DNA of 64,000 nt from Protostelium mycophagum. Its lineage: Eukaryota > Evosea > Variosea > Protosteliida > Protosteliaceae. The stretch is taken from the NCBI GenBank assembly GCA_002081555.1, contig MZNV01002580.1, positions 1-64,000 of the forward strand, in the 5' to 3' direction. The stretch's first letter is position 1. Every line of letters starts with the position of its first letter. A program made the translations under genes and the position numbers. This document shows positions 1 through 11,933 of this stretch, piece by piece. The notes under the pieces were generated by a model that was given only the letters and a program-made list of their open reading frames with translations, had not been told where the DNA came from and made no database searches.

Positions 1-110
1 GGTCCTCCTTGGATTTGCGGAACGATGCACGGTTATTTTGCGTACTGTGGGTTGCGGTTGGGATTGTGCATTGGGTCACAATTTCCCACGACCAGACCGC
101 ACTCGCAAGC

Positions 111-1095
111 ATGGACCCCATCGCCGAACAAAATGAGCAACTTTCTGCTGTTGTTCAGCAAGTAAACTCTTTATCACTGGGTCTTGTAAAGGTGTGCGCA
201 CATAAGTTCTTTTTCTGATCATCAAAGAGTATTGAAGAACGAATGGAGGAGCTGAGAGAGAGGGAAGAAAGAATGAAGAAGTTGGAAAGTCTGATGGAAG
301 AGAATGCCAACAAGGCCAAGTCAAAGATTGTTCTTGATGTTGGAGGGAAGAAGTTTGCAACATCAAAATCCACGCTCTTGGCAATGAAGGATTCTTACTT
401 CTCAGCCCTTCTGCAGAGTGGACACTGGCAACCTGTACGTATCTCACACGTTCAGATATAAGCTGATGAACAAACAGGATGAGGATGGGTCCTATTTCAT
501 TGACCGCAGCCCAAAATACTTCAGTATCATTCTCGAATACCTGCGAACTGGTGTGATGACAACAGAAGACCTTAATAGGGAGGAGCTCGCCAAACTTGAA
601 GTGGAATTGGACTACTACCAAATCAGCAAGCCAAAGCCACCTCAGTCTGTAGATGGGAGACTTGAGTTTAAGCAGGGCAACATCAACTTATTACACCACG
701 ACAAGAGTACCGTCTCCAGAATCGGTGTGCAAGGTCATGTAGGGTTCTGCACCACCACAGGATGGAGTGAGGGGACACACAGCTGGAAAATCATCCTTCA
801 CAATATTGTCGGTTGGATAGCCATTGGTGTGGGCCCACAGAACTGTTCTTCTTATTCTAGGTCTTTTGGTGTTTCCAGTCAAAATCAAATTTTACCCAGT
901 GGGACATGTTTAACCAACAACTGGCAAAACGGAGATCAGATAGAATGCACTCTAGATTGCAACTCTCATACACTCCAAATCCAGCTTGGAAGAACCAGAT
1001 TCAGCCATACAATAAGAGGGCTTCCAAACATCAAATTATTCCCTTATGTGGACATTCACCAGGTCGGACCGAAGGTGGAAATATGCTCGGAATGA
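111..1095 (+). CDS. BTB/T1 (KCTD-like) protein with C-terminal SPRY-like domain
   Basis: Three exons (111-191, 228-434, 478-1095) join in frame to about 301 residues. The introns are 36 and 43 nt with GT-AG ends. The N-terminus is a charged coiled coil (EELREREERMKKLE). A potassium-channel-type T1/BTB domain follows at about residues 60-130, with KIVLDVGGKKFATSKSTL and, across intron 2, DEDGSYFIDRSPKYF and YLRTG. The C-terminal 150 residues look like SPRY/B30.2 (GTHSWKIILHNIVGWIAIGV). BTB_2/KCTD domains usually oligomerise and often recruit cullin-3, and SPRY domains bind partners, so a substrate adaptor role is reasonable inference. Start: the ATG at 111 precedes the coiled coil. The gene converges on the mannosidase gene with 47 bp between stop codons. 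Confidence 0.85.
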
Positions 1096-1142
1096 GGATA
1101 AATCAACAACATTTATTCCATTCTGTTGTATAGAGGACATCC
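1096..1142. terminator. Shared convergent 3'-end region with polyadenylation-like signals on both strands
   Basis: Only 47 bp separate the stop codons of the BTB-SPRY gene (plus) and the mannosidase gene (minus). The minus strand reads AATAAA at 1112-1117. The plus strand has an ATAAA-type signal at about 1098-1102. The two 3' UTRs must overlap unless they are extremely short. The signals are seen directly; their use is inferred. Confidence 0.45.
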
Positions 1143-4100
1143 TCACTTCTTGACAGTGAGGAGGAAGGTTCTGATCTCCATTGGTCTGATGATCATCACA
1201 CTTCCAGAAAGAGGCACAAACTGGTACTTGGGGCTGGCACTCTGTGAAGTGGCCCACTGCATTCTCTTAATGCTGGATCTGTCTTGGTTGGCTGTCAAAC
1301 TGACCTCCTCAATCTACAACTCGTTATTTTCGAATTCTACACGACTTTTCGTATTGTTGTCACCTTTGTGATGGAAAAGTCGGAGAAAATGCTGGCGAGA
1401 TCAACTTTGACGGGTTTAGAGAGGGCCGCGTTCTCATCATGAGAGAAGAGGTGATGCATGCGCAACAGGACACGTCCATCGGGCATGGTCTTAAGGTTCA
1501 TGACGTCGATGTTGGCTGGGAGTTGTGTCTTAATGCCAGAGAATACAAGGTCTTTTTTCTTCAGCCATTCCTGTCGAAAATGAGATCATCACATCAACAT
1601 CAATGTCTCATTACTCTTAAAGCTCTGAATGAAAAGGTTGCTCACCTGTACACTGCTATCGACATTTGCAAAGAGAAGAGTGGGCTGGTTGTTCAGCGCG
1701 ATCCCTCCGAGTCTCTGCAATACACTGCCGTCTTGTACATTGGACAAACTCACCAAGTTGGTAGTCCTCTACAACCAGTCAGAAAATTCAAAATGTCATG
1801 ATTTTAAAACGTACCAAAGTGATGGTCTCGTTGAGAGGTTCCCCGACACCTCTGCCGTCATCTCTTAACGTCCTCCTCTGAAGCATCATTTCGAAGGCAC
1901 CGTCGGCTTGGCAAGCGCAACCACGGCTGCGGTCAGTGATAAAACTGCACCCGTGTTATTATTCGTTTACAGTTATTGTTTTAAATTTATAAATAAAATT
2001 CTGTGAATTCACAATGTGTCTTCGAATGTATCTACAATCAAAAATAATTTATCGAAATTTCGCAGAAATTTCACTCACGTGTACTGCTTGGAACCGTCCT
2101 TCATATAAGCAGCCTCGTTCATAGGAACATAGTTGAAAGACTCGGGTTCGGTGATCTTAAAGTCAAATTTGGGCCAGTACGGTCTCTTGTTGATGGTTCT
2201 ATCAATCATTTCCAGACCTTGGGCATCACTGTACCACATAGCTATGACGTCATCAGTCGGAGTTTCGGAAGGTCGCAAAGAAATGAGAACGGAAAAACGG
2301 AGAAAAAACTGACATTGGGTCTTGAGGTCTGTGGAGAATCTGGCGACGACCTCTTTACCATTACCATCAGATATATCAATTGGTGTGATTGTAGTGGAAA
2401 ACTCGATGAAAGGTGACTCGGCGTACAGGCGGATCACCTCGTTGTAGATGAGTATGTTAAAATGTCGACACGGGTCTCACCTGGGACAACCAAGGACCAA
2501 AGGTTTGGGTCGCTGAAGAGACTACATCACCCTGTCTGAGCACCAAGTTGACATTCGCTGCACCCCGTCAGAATAAAAAAGGTTTGTGGTGAGGATCGAA
2601 CCCGGAACCATCAAACAACACGATGTTTCCGGAATTTTCTCAGAACGTTTCGAGAAGAATATTCCGCGAATCTTCACCTTTGGTGATGGGATAGGTTCCA
2701 TTAGGTCTAAAGATGTAAGCGCCGGATGCCTGACCGTCCTCCTTGTTTCCTGTGGAGCTGTTATACCAGAAATAGTCTTGGCTGAATGCGTAGGTCTTGC
2801 CGTCCTTTTTTGCGTCATCTTTATATTTAAATCTTTCAACAAAAGACTCACAGCCTTGTCGACGATCTGCTGCAATTTTCCGGAAGCTGCGTCAAATACC
2901 AACTGGTAGTATCTGTTCTCTATGCCGGTATTGGCTGCAGCATCACCCTCTTTAACAAATTGGGTGTTGGCGCGCTTTTCATCGCTCTGTCCATTTTGTA
3001 AGAAGTAAGTGCTGTAGCCGAGTGCAGGCGAAGTTGCCTCGAAAAAGAGATCATATTTGTTCTGGAAATCGGCATTGGCCACAAGTTCGGACTTGACTGG
3101 TTGTCCGCGGCTGTCCGACACTGTCTCCATCAGTATCTACAATTATATCCTCTTTTCTCGTTTTTCCCGCCAAAATTCGAAATTTGAATTTCAAATACCT
3201 ATGGTGGCCTTTGTGACGGGGACTCTGACGTAGTGCTTTCTCTCAACAGAAAGAGAGTTGTAGACAACTACGGCTACGGGTGTGTTGATGTTCTCGGTAA
3301 AGGTGCAAACCGATTCATTGACGCGTGGGCAGAATCCAAAGTTTGTGACTTGTCCAGTGTTGTTGTTGAACTGGTTGGAGATGATCTACAACGGTCAGAA
3401 ATTTCCGTGAATTTTGAAAGACTACAACTCGCCTGAGCGATGATTTCCTGGGCTTGGTTTTCACCGACGGAAAGTCTCTTGGCGTAATCGAATGCGACGG
3501 CCTGCTTTTCTGTTCCGGCAACGGCATCGTGATGCTGAGCAATTCCATAGGCGTCATCCAAGACCCTGTATGACGTCATCATCCGTCATCAAAAAAACAT
3601 GTCAAATTTCAATTAAATAAATTAATTAAAAATAAAAATCTCACTCTAAGCGCTTGATTGCGGTGTTGACCTGGCTGCCGGACAAACCTTGTGTGACCAA
3701 CTACAACGCGTCAGTTTGTCATTCTACAACGAGACAACTCACCTTGTCGACAGTGTGAGCGAGAGAGTTCATCTCTCTGACATAACCCTTCAGGTTGGCT
3801 CTGGAGGTGTAGTAACCTGTTTGAATTTCAAAATTTAAGTTTTGGCGGGAAAACATACCGGTCCAGAAGGCGTGGTTACCGTCAGCGTAGGGGAAGAAGT
3901 CAGATTCCTGAAAAAATCAGAAAAATCTCCGTTGAAAAATCAAATCTACATCCCAGAAATTTAAATTATATATTTATTCCAGAAATTTAATATAAAATAA
4001 AAGGTAATTTAAAATATAAAATAAAATATAGAATGAAATATAATTTGATTAAAAGCAAACCTTGACGCTCCAGGTGATCTTTTCGCGGTTGATGTAGTCG

Positions 4101-5715
4101 ACATAAATGCTGGGCGTGGAGTAGAATATATTGATATTGTATTGAGGGTTGTTGTTGAAGTATTTGATCAACTTGTCCATGTTCTACAACGAGTCAATAT
4201 GTCGATCTACAGCTGATTTTGCAAGCAAAATCAAGCTTCCGACATGGCTCGGTCCTGCCGCGCAGCCGTAGCATCAAACACTGCTAAATTGCTGCCAAAA
4301 AGGGCCTCTTCCAAGCATAATATTGTTTCCCGCCAAAAATAATATGTGCAAGTGTAGTCTTTGCAAAGATGCATTCTTCCAAGATCTTTGCACAAACAAA
4401 TTCATATGTCTTTACCTTGAAGTTGATCAACGCCTTCTCAAACTGGAAATCGCACCCAAAAGGTGCCAAGACGTTGTTGTGTCTGTTGCTGAGCGCTCTC
4501 TGTCTGACCATGGAGGCAAAGAGGTCAGCTCTGGCCTTTGCGTTGTAGTCGTAGAGGTTTTCGTCATCTTGGATGGGCTCATCTCCGTTCTCCCAGTTGA
4601 ATCCGTGGAGGTAGCAGTAGTCAGCTGTATGATATCATTATGAATTCGTCATGACGTATATGATGAGTCACGTGACTCGATGATGACGTCATCCTGATGT
4701 CGCGATGTCTGAGATGAAAAAATGATATCTCAACTCACTGTAGAGGACGTGTGACCAGATGTCAGTTTCCCCGCCAAAATTCTGTGAGTTTCTCCAGACA
4801 AACTCTAAGTCTTGTGTCTTGTTTCTGTAGTCGTGCTCATCGTGGTCGATACGGCCGAAGAAAAATGCATCAAAGCCCATCTGTGCGAATAAAGATGCCT
4901 GGGCTGCAGAGTGGCCGAAGGGATCTACAACTGGTCAGAATCGGTTTTGGCGGGAAATACAGACCTATGTGCCAACCGATTCTGGGCTTGACCCCAAAGG
5001 TTTCGAGCAAGAATTGGTGACCAGAGGTCATCTGATCTACAACGGCAGTGAAGTGGGTGGTCGCTTCATCTACAACTCGTCAGATGAATTCAGAAGAGAA
5101 GGTCCCACCGTTCATGCACCAACCACCGTTGATGAATTCGAGTTGGCCGCTCTGGACGAGCTTTTTGACTTGTGCTTGTCTTAGAGCAGTCTGCTCTCTC
5201 CACCATCTGAAAAATGTAAATTGGGATTCTTGATCTGTATTCACCGAGAGGATTATGGTACCTGGTGAAGAAGGCTATCTCAACGTAAATGAACTTTCTG
5301 GCGGGATCCTTAAGAAGCTCATCCACGACTCCATCGATCACATACTGGACACCTGGAAAGTATTATTGACAAAGCTTGAAGCCGGTTTTTATCTTCACCT
5401 GCATCTTGGATGTTTTGCTGCTGTCCAACATAATACTGGTCAACTGTCTTCAACCATCCAACATCCTTCTCAATATTAGAAAGTTATGATCGAGATCAAA
5501 TGATATATCTCACGTCGTGAGTGTGTGCGACGACGTGAACATTAAGAGGAGTGAGAGCATCACTGGTGAGGTGTTCTTCGGGTAGGACGAAACCGTATTG
5601 TTTCGGCTGGAAGGCATGTTTTCCTGCAAATCTCAGTTCGCATGTCTTCGAGGAACTCACCAGCGAAGGCCGCGGCACTCAGGCCGAGGATAACGAAAAG
5701 GAGGATCTTGATCAT
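1143..5715 (-). CDS. MAN2B1: Lysosomal-type class II alpha-mannosidase (GH38)
   Basis: A multi-exon gene with many introns of about 40 nt. The start at 5715 opens a signal peptide ([18 protein letters not shown]). The GH38 start [22 protein letters not shown] follows, in pieces of adjacent exons. The nucleophile motif WHIDPFGHS is split by a 40-nt intron (4925-4964) inside the Asp codon. Further landmarks are [28 protein letters not shown], the LxDGxxExMxxRR-like segment near 1890 and the family's C-terminal [12 protein letters not shown] just before the stop at 1143. Family knowledge: the enzyme removes alpha-mannose from N-glycans in the lysosome, using zinc and a catalytic Asp. The signal peptide and HTHD/DPFGH motifs suggest an active enzyme. 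Several introns carry TTTGGCGGGAAA-type words and end in CGTTGTAG. Confidence 0.95.
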
Positions 5716-6125
5716 CCTTTGTAAAATGGATTGTGGATTCGTCACGGGTCAGAGAACTGTCTTCAGAGAAGAAGTGTCTGCGTTTTTGAGAGGGATTTAT
5801 GGTTGAAAAAATTCGAAACTTTGGATCTTGAAGAGAAAAAATGATGTCACATAAAATGACAATGAACACCTGCAGAACGGAAGAGATTATCCAATGGAGA
5901 ACCCAAGAAAAAGTTCAAAAATAAGCACCCCTTTGTGTTGGGCAACACCATCCTAGAGGTAACTGTTTAAAGCAGAGTCTTTATTATAAAGAGCAGCATC
6001 TCATCTCACTTTGTTCCCTCATCTTTTGTTTTGAACTTGGTGCTGAATGACTGGTTGTCCCATTAGTTCCTCGCTTGACACCGACTAAAAATAGAATCCG
6101 TCCGGATGTTTGTCACAAAATCATC
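5716..6125. promoter_or_regulatory. Divergent intergenic region between mannosidase and DYNC2I2
   Basis: About 410 bp lie between two divergent ATGs, so the region must hold both 5' UTRs and promoters. It is AT-rich on the WDR side with short T/A runs. I see no convincing TATA box, no ORF with family character and no RNA gene. Confidence 0.4.
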
Positions 6126-8226
6126 ATGAGTTTGGGAGGATTCGGTCTCTTCTCATCTGTCAACACAGCAGAGGATCCAGACGCCCCACCACCTCTTAAA
6201 TTCGAGGATAGTGAGGGTGATTCTGTTGACTTCGCCTCGACATGGAAAGAAGCAAAATCATTCCATGAGATCGAGATACAGACGGATCCACAGAGGTTAC
6301 CAGAGAAAAAAGTTGGCACAGCAGAACGAGTAGACAAACAAGTTCAGACATGGGATCTTAAAGAGGAGGCGAAATTCGGCACGGACACAAGCGAAGCCTT
6401 TGTGGCCTTCTTAAAAGAACAATCACCTCACATCGAAGAACAATTAGAGAGGAACTTGTACAGCAGGGCGTTTGATAACTTTAATGTCTCTTGGGAGGAG
6501 GAGATCCACACAATTACTTGTGCTCATGAGCTCAGTCCAAGCCCAGACTTTAACGCTGCTGCTTCAGAAGACAGTGTCACTTCTCTAAGTTGGAATCAAA
6601 GCGGCTCGATGATCGCGGCCTCTTATGGAAAGATGGATCACTCTGGATGGTGTGTCCATACAGGTTCATTAAAAGGATGGAACGTGTTTAGAAGAAAAAT
6701 GGATCCGAAGAAACCAGAGATCTCTATCGAGACACGTAATGTTTACTCTTGCAAATTCCTGGCTCATTTTTCGCAGCTAATTGTCTAATGTGTTGTGAAT
6801 TCCACCCAACAGAAGTGTCACTCATCGCTGGAGGAACTTTTAATGGACAAGTGAGGACATCGTTCTTCCTCATCTCTGACGTCTTTACAGTTGATCGTCT
6901 GGGACTTAGAGAACACAGAAGATCCTCTCATCGCAGCAACAGAATTTACCGAGGATACTCATTTAGAACCCATTGCAAAGGTAGAATAAGACCAGAAAGT
7001 CAAAAATTAATTCTATTTATAGATCGCTTGGCTCCCTTCTTCTACCAGAAAGCAATCAAGGGTGAGTTCTAACGACCATAAGTTTTTTCACGGTTAGAAA
7101 CCGTGATTGTTTCGTTAACAAACCGCACTGTACAAGACTGGTTCGACTTCTCATATGAATCAGCTTTTAACCATCGGTGGTGACGGAAAGGTCTTATGCT
7201 GGGGCCTTACCCAGAAATTAGATACCAGCTGGAGGCTCGATCTCATCCAAGGTATTCAGACTTTGAATCGATTACGGTCACTCACCCTTCAGGGTATCTT
7301 TTATCCGTTAGAAAGCAGGGTGTTTTGACGGGTGGAACTGCGCTGTCACTCAACAGTGAGGACCCCAACACGTTTGTAGTCGGTACTGAGCCTGGGCGTA
7401 TCTACAAATGCGCCCTGACCGGTGAGTTTTCTTATGGACGTTTATACCGTGTTTGAAGCGATTGGAGCACCTTAATAACCGTCAAATAATGTGCATCTCT
7501 AAAGAAAGAGATGAATATGTTTATCTATTGTCGCGCCTCCTCGTGATCAAAATTTAAATTAGCACAGACAAACACACCAGAGACATTGATTCTGAAGACG
7601 CTGCGCCCAGATTCCACTTTGCGAACCCCATCAATTTGGCTTATGACAACCACACCGGCCCCGTCAATCATGTTCACTTCTCCCCTTTCCACAGAAACTT
7701 GTTTCTCTCTTGTGCTTGTGATTCTCAGGTGGGGTGGTCACGTGACAGTTGTAGTTTGACGTTAATTTTGACAGGTGAGGGTGTACAATATGCTGAAGCA
7801 GAAGCCCTCTTTGACGGTTCTGCCGACACAGAACCACTATGTCTATTGCTGTTCGTGGTCACAGTTCAGGCCTCTCGTCTTCGCCGCCGGCTGCGGCGAC
7901 GGAAAAATGTACATATACGATCTACAAGTGAGTTTTTCAAATTTCAAATCACCACTTTTCCCGCCCAATCCAAGAAATGAAAAGATCTTTACAAGATTTG
8001 AAAATCTATTGACAAATTACAGAAAAGCAGAGTGAGAGCATCTGCCACGATAGAGGCGGGGACTCTAAAGGCGTCTGTGTTGGCTGTTGTATTCAACCCA
8101 AAACAGAGAGACTTTGTCGCGACCGGCGACGCCAGAGGCGTCGTGCGTATCTGGCAGCTGAACCACTTTTTGACCAGGGAGAGACCTCAAGAGCGGGAGT
8201 TACTCGGGATATTGGGGGGTGCTTGA
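6126..8226 (+). CDS. DYNC2I2: Cytoplasmic dynein-2 intermediate chain 2 (WDR34-like WD-repeat protein)
   Basis: The ATG at 6126 starts MSLGGFGLFSSV. An N-terminal light-chain-binding-like stretch has two short motifs, IEIQTD and DKQVQT, matching the paired QT motifs of WDR34. LYSRAFDNFNVSWEE and SLSWNQSGSMIAASYGKMDH lead into WD blades spread over several exons: FHPTEVSLIAGGTFNGQ, LLTIGGDGKVLCWG, FVVGTEPGRIYKC, FSPFHRNLFLSCACDSQVRV, RPLVFAAGCGDGKMYIYDLQ and FVATGDARGVVRIWQL. The order and wording follow animal WDR34 closely. Family role: a dynein-2 subunit for retrograde intraflagellar transport, so the organism should make cilia at some stage. Introns include one with a perfect 17-nt hairpin. 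The stop lies at 8226. Confidence 0.92.
7089..7105. repeat. Perfect intronic hairpin CACGGTT-AGA-AACCGTG
   Basis: A 7-bp inverted repeat with a 3-nt loop lies inside a DYNC2I2 intron. Related CACGGTAA/TTACCGTG words recur in other introns and spacers (about 14194, 26593, 59254, 62134). The structure is visible directly; function is unknown. Confidence 0.6.
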
Positions 8227-8607
8227 GAGTTCGTCTCGTTGTAGATCGTGAAAAAAATATATTAATGTTTCAAATATTTATATATTTTGGATGGACCAAG
8301 TGGATTGTACATCGTATTTTGTGAATTGTGGTGGGTTGAGACATGGAAATTTCTCTTGAATTGCCATCCAAATAAGTTGTGCTACCCCAGATTCTGAGAA
8401 ATATAAGAAAAATATTTAAAAAAATTGTGAATTTGATTTTACAATTCACAAATTTCTTTGGAAAAATAAAAAATCGGGCTGTTTTGCCATTTATTGTGCA
8501 TTTCACAAAGTTTCTCCTCACTTTCAAAAAAACTTGTGGAATGCTGGCCAGCATAAATATGTACAAATAAACCGTCTGTGTCGAGTTGTAGAGCCACAAA
8601 ACCATAA
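8227..8607. other. AT-rich convergent spacer with a partial duplication
   Basis: This lies between the DYNC2I2 stop (plus) and the stop of the unknown minus-strand gene. It is AT-rich and lacks a family-like ORF. It carries one copy of a 52-bp perfect direct repeat whose partner lies in the last exon of the neighbouring gene. Poly-A and 3' UTR sequence for both genes is expected here. Confidence 0.5.
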
Positions 8608-8709
8608 TTACCCAGAATAAACCTCACCTATCATCTTCTCATGCCTCTCTTCGTCACGCATAAATATGTACAAATAAACCGTCTGTGTCGAGTTGTAGAG
8701 CCACAAAAC
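8551..8709. repeat. 52-bp perfect direct repeat, copies 107 bp apart
   Basis: Positions 8551-8602 and 8658-8709 are identical over 52 bp. The right copy lies in the minus-strand coding exon of the unknown gene, where it encodes LWLYNSTQTVYLYIFM. The left copy falls just beyond that gene's stop codon. The identity suggests a recent local duplication of an exon end. Confidence 0.9.
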
Positions 8710-9340
8710 ACCATGGTAACCTTCGAAACCCCGCAGAATCGGCAGGATACTCTCTATCAGGCATTGTCGTAACTGCGCCTCTTTGTGCCTGGTGTTGTTC
8801 AAGCTAATGCATAGTGCCGTCTTGCTGCCTTCGGCCATGTCGAAGGTTAATGCTTCGCTGATTTGGCGCTCCAGCCGCGTGCAGGAAATATTTTCTAATT
8901 CCTCGTATACCGCTGTGACGTGTCAGCTTTTCAATGATGTAGAAATTTTGTGGACTTTTGTGGATATAATAAATTATATAATAAATTATATAATAATGTA
9001 ATTATATTTATGCGAGAATTTCTCAACTCTGCCGAAAAAAATTATTTTTTTCAAATGTGTATTGCAGAACCAAATATACAAAGAAGCTGTGGCTTTGCCT
9101 CCACAATTCGACACGATTATTTTTTCGTAAAACAAAAAAATCTGACCTGCCCCATTGAATTCATATCTGGCAGCCAAATCCGCCTCGTGCTGTTGCTCCA
9201 TTGTATCAAAGCATAGCATATCCATACAGTTCCCATATTCGTTTCTGAGCTCCAGTACTCCCTTGTGCCTCTGTTGTGTGAATTTGCTCTGTATAGCGGT
9301 GTAGAGATTCTGAAGTAGGGGGGTGGTTTCATCGGAATGT
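8608..9340 (-). CDS. Small unknown protein, possible ABM-like alpha/beta-barrel fold
   Basis: At least two exons are supported. The upstream exon (about 9340-9150) encodes LLQNLYTAIQSKFTQQ and MDMLCFDTMEQQHEADLAAR. The last exon (about 8912-8608) encodes YEELENISCTRLERQISEAL through ALCISLNNTRHKEAQLRQCL and FEGYHGVLWLYNST to the stop at 8608. The large AT-rich intron ends in TGACACGTCACAG. The last segment has the helix-glycine-strand-strand rhythm of antibiotic-biosynthesis-monooxygenase-like domains (FxGYHGV...VYLYIFMRDEE). This is weak inference from pattern only. The N-terminal exon and start codon are unresolved. The last exon contains the right copy of a 52-bp duplication. Confidence 0.5.
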
Positions 9341-9475
9341 GATAGGCAGAAATAGCTGTAGGATTTTATGTACAGAACCTATGACGTCATCACTTATTTT
9401 TCCTATAAAAATAATATTAAAAAATGAAAAATAATTTTTGTTCATGGGATTTTTAGTGAATAATAATTATTCCTG

Positions 9476-11519
9476 TTAATCTAAATAATCATAGACCAGA
9501 AAAATTCGCTTCACCCCTTCAGAAGGTCGATCAAAACACTGTATAGATTGGTAACTCGTCAAGATGGGCGAAGATCTCTTCTGCGCGAACCACTTGTTCA
9601 TCTTCTTCAAGAACAGGATGATATGTTCGAAGGTCGGTCGTTCTGCGGGGTCTTCTCTCCAGCAATTCGTCATCAACTCTCTCAAAAAAGGAGGGCATGT
9701 CTGTGTTATTCAATACGTGATGGGTCACGTGATGGCTTTTCTGCTGTTCTGGCAAAGTTGTGGAATTGTTTCATTTGCTTGAAATATGCAAGATTTTATT
9801 TTGTGCCGCGGAAACTTAAAAGACTTTGAAATTCCGTGAAAAAGCATCTCGAAATGATCCAAAACCATAATTGTCTGTATAATCTCCATTGATGACGTCA
9901 TCACCACTCACCTTGGGTATATCCTCCGTTGTAGATTCATTTTTCTGAGAAATAGTCCTCGTGACACACTCTCTGATCAGTGTTCCATAGAGGTAGGAAT
10001 CGTCCACAATGTCGTCCTTTTTTTTGTGGCTGTTATAAGCGGTCAGGCCAAAGTGGGTGACTTTGATGTCCGTCCAATTATTGCCGATCATGACTGACTT
10101 CGAGGAGAGAGCTGTGGTCAATCAACATCTTTCATTTTTATTATATCTTTCTTATAGCGAGAAATTTCTGTTGTAAACAAATTAAAAACAGCAGAGATTG
10201 TTGCAAAAAATGTACTACAATAGATCTATGTGCACTGCTGCTTTCTGTAATATATTTAACTTGCTGCGGTGTCACCTCCCTTGCGACAAAACCGCATCAA
10301 AACGATAAACTTGGAGATCTTCAACAAACTCACTCTTGTGTAATACAGGCGGATTCTGGGAATGCAAATAATTGACTGCTCTTGCCACAGATATCAGTGT
10401 GGTAAAAATATTGTCATGTGTGATTCTGACCGATTTTTTCAGCAAGAGGAGGCTGAGAGGACCTTGATCTACACTTTCGTAGACGATCGCGCAGGGATTT
10501 TGTAAATAAGCGGTGAATTGGAGTATATTATTGTGTCTGAGTTGACTTAACATCTGGAAACTTCAGCAGAAATTCGACGGGGTTAGTTGGCAAAGGTGCA
10601 GTATTCTTTCTGAATTTTGTGCAAGGATAAGGTACAGGGAGAAATCTCATGCTGCAACATGCAAGAATTTGGAATAGACAGCGCGGTTGCAATGCAGCTT
10701 TGCTGCAGTTACAGTATAAATGTACTGGAACTGCAGAGTCTTTTGTCGTTCGAATTCTTGGATTTACCTTTGCCTCTTCAATAAAAATGTCTACATCTTC
10801 GCCCAGCAGCAGAAATTCATCAACAATGGCAGAGCTTCCCTTCAGTTTTGCCCTATAAAAATAAATAAATATAAATTGCAATTTGTCCCGAAAATGATAC
10901 AGTGTGAGCCTGATGATGGATAATCACCTCTTTGTGATCAAATGTAGCTCTCTGCTCAATACACCTTCATATTGCAGGTCGGAATGCTTCAGTTCGAAGG
11001 ATTCATCGAAGAAATCCGCGCTCAATTTAAGTTCATGTTCTAAAAAGTCAGATCTTGGGACAATTCATATAGTACCTATTGCCGGGAAAATGAATGAATC
11101 TGGCACATCAGAGATGGAATTTGTTCTATATAATCTGTCGTTTTCTTCAAATGAGAAGACAGAATTACTCCTCTTCCTCTCATACATCCTGTACGGGTGT
11201 TAATCGGGTTGATCACGACACATATCACGAGATGTATGACCTTGGCTCTTTGATCTCACGGGGCTTTTCTTCTCTGTAAGCGCCAAGTGGAGATAATATT
11301 TCTTCTGCACAAAGTAAGCCTGTTGCAGATATGATCATGTATAATCATTAGGTATCATTCACCATCAACGACAGCTTCAGTGCTGGAAGCATCCTCTTCT
11401 GTCTCCCAGTCATGTTCGGCTGGTGTCTCTTGGCTATGATGTAACACCGGTCCATCTTTCCATACATTCTTCTTTCCAAAATCAGAGCGAGTGCGAGTGA
11501 GTCTCGTGCTGAAGACCAT
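9476..11519 (-). CDS. Tyrosine-kinase-like pseudokinase lacking catalytic residues
   Basis: A kinase fold spans several exons. The N-lobe piece ([18 protein letters not shown]) lacks the glycine loop. The beta-3 region reads GSSAIVDEF with no VAxK lysine. Helix C follows (IFIEEAK, then [16 protein letters not shown]), then a hinge ([18 protein letters not shown]). The catalytic loop reads [12 protein letters not shown] instead of HRD, and DFG is replaced by HFG (IKVTHFGLT). The C-lobe is typical of tyrosine-kinase-like proteins ([20 protein letters not shown]), followed by a short tail to the stop at 9476. Lost Lys, HRD-Asp and DFG-Asp together predict no phosphotransfer; a scaffold or regulator role is inference. 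The N-terminal exons (candidate ATG at 11519, [17 protein letters not shown]) and their splicing are uncertain. Confidence 0.75.
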
Positions 11520-11633
11520 ATTATATCAAATCGTCGTATCGTGCGTGCGTGTTGCTTAAGGAGGCTGAACTTTTTGTGAAAGCCTTGTGATGGCGAAAGG
11601 TTCGTCTTTTCCCCAACCGTCTCCGATATCTAA

Positions 11634-11933
11634 ATCAAAATTGTCCAAAAACCGGAGAGCCCCAAGGCTTACGTAGAAAAGTACGTTCTCCACTGCCACC
11701 GTTTTCGTTGCTCTGTCACGACCGAAATCTACAACGTGTTGCCAAAGTGTGAGAGCGGTTATTACCGCGTTTCCCCGCTCGGTAAGCGAAGAAACAACGT
11801 GTCAAATCACGTGAAAAGTGTACACTGTGGCGAGCACTGTGCTGCAACAGCGCTTTGGCGAGCACAAAACGCCAGTGCAAAGGAATGCAGCTGTTGCTGC
11901 CAGTTCAAATGTACATTTGATATCCGATCTTAG
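11634..11933 (+). CDS. Unassigned Cys/His-rich open frame
   Basis: An open frame of 99 codons lies between stop codons, rich in Cys and His (YVLHCHRFRCSVTTEIYN, VSNHVKSVHCGEHC). It has no ATG in frame at its left end, so if real it is an internal or terminal exon. The spacing loosely recalls a zinc-binding module, but no standard C2H2 or BED pattern fits. A nearby ATG at about 11590 (MAKGSSFPQPSPIS) could be an upstream exon in another frame. Low confidence; it may be chance. Confidence 0.2.
   Translation: MKIVQKPESPKAYVEKYVLHCHRFRCSVTTEIYNVLPKCESGYYRVSPLGKRRNNVSNHVKSVHCGEHCAATALWRAQNASAKECSCCCQFKCTFDIRS

Noticed and set aside
76-621. Long minus-strand open frame opposite the BTB-SPRY gene
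   Set aside because: It is a shadow of the plus-strand exons, with no family motif; the plus strand has clear T1 and SPRY motifs.
2585-2625. Minus-strand GGTTCGATCC resembling a tRNA T-loop
   Set aside because: It lies inside the mannosidase coding frame ([13 protein letters not shown]) and has no matching acceptor or anticodon arms.
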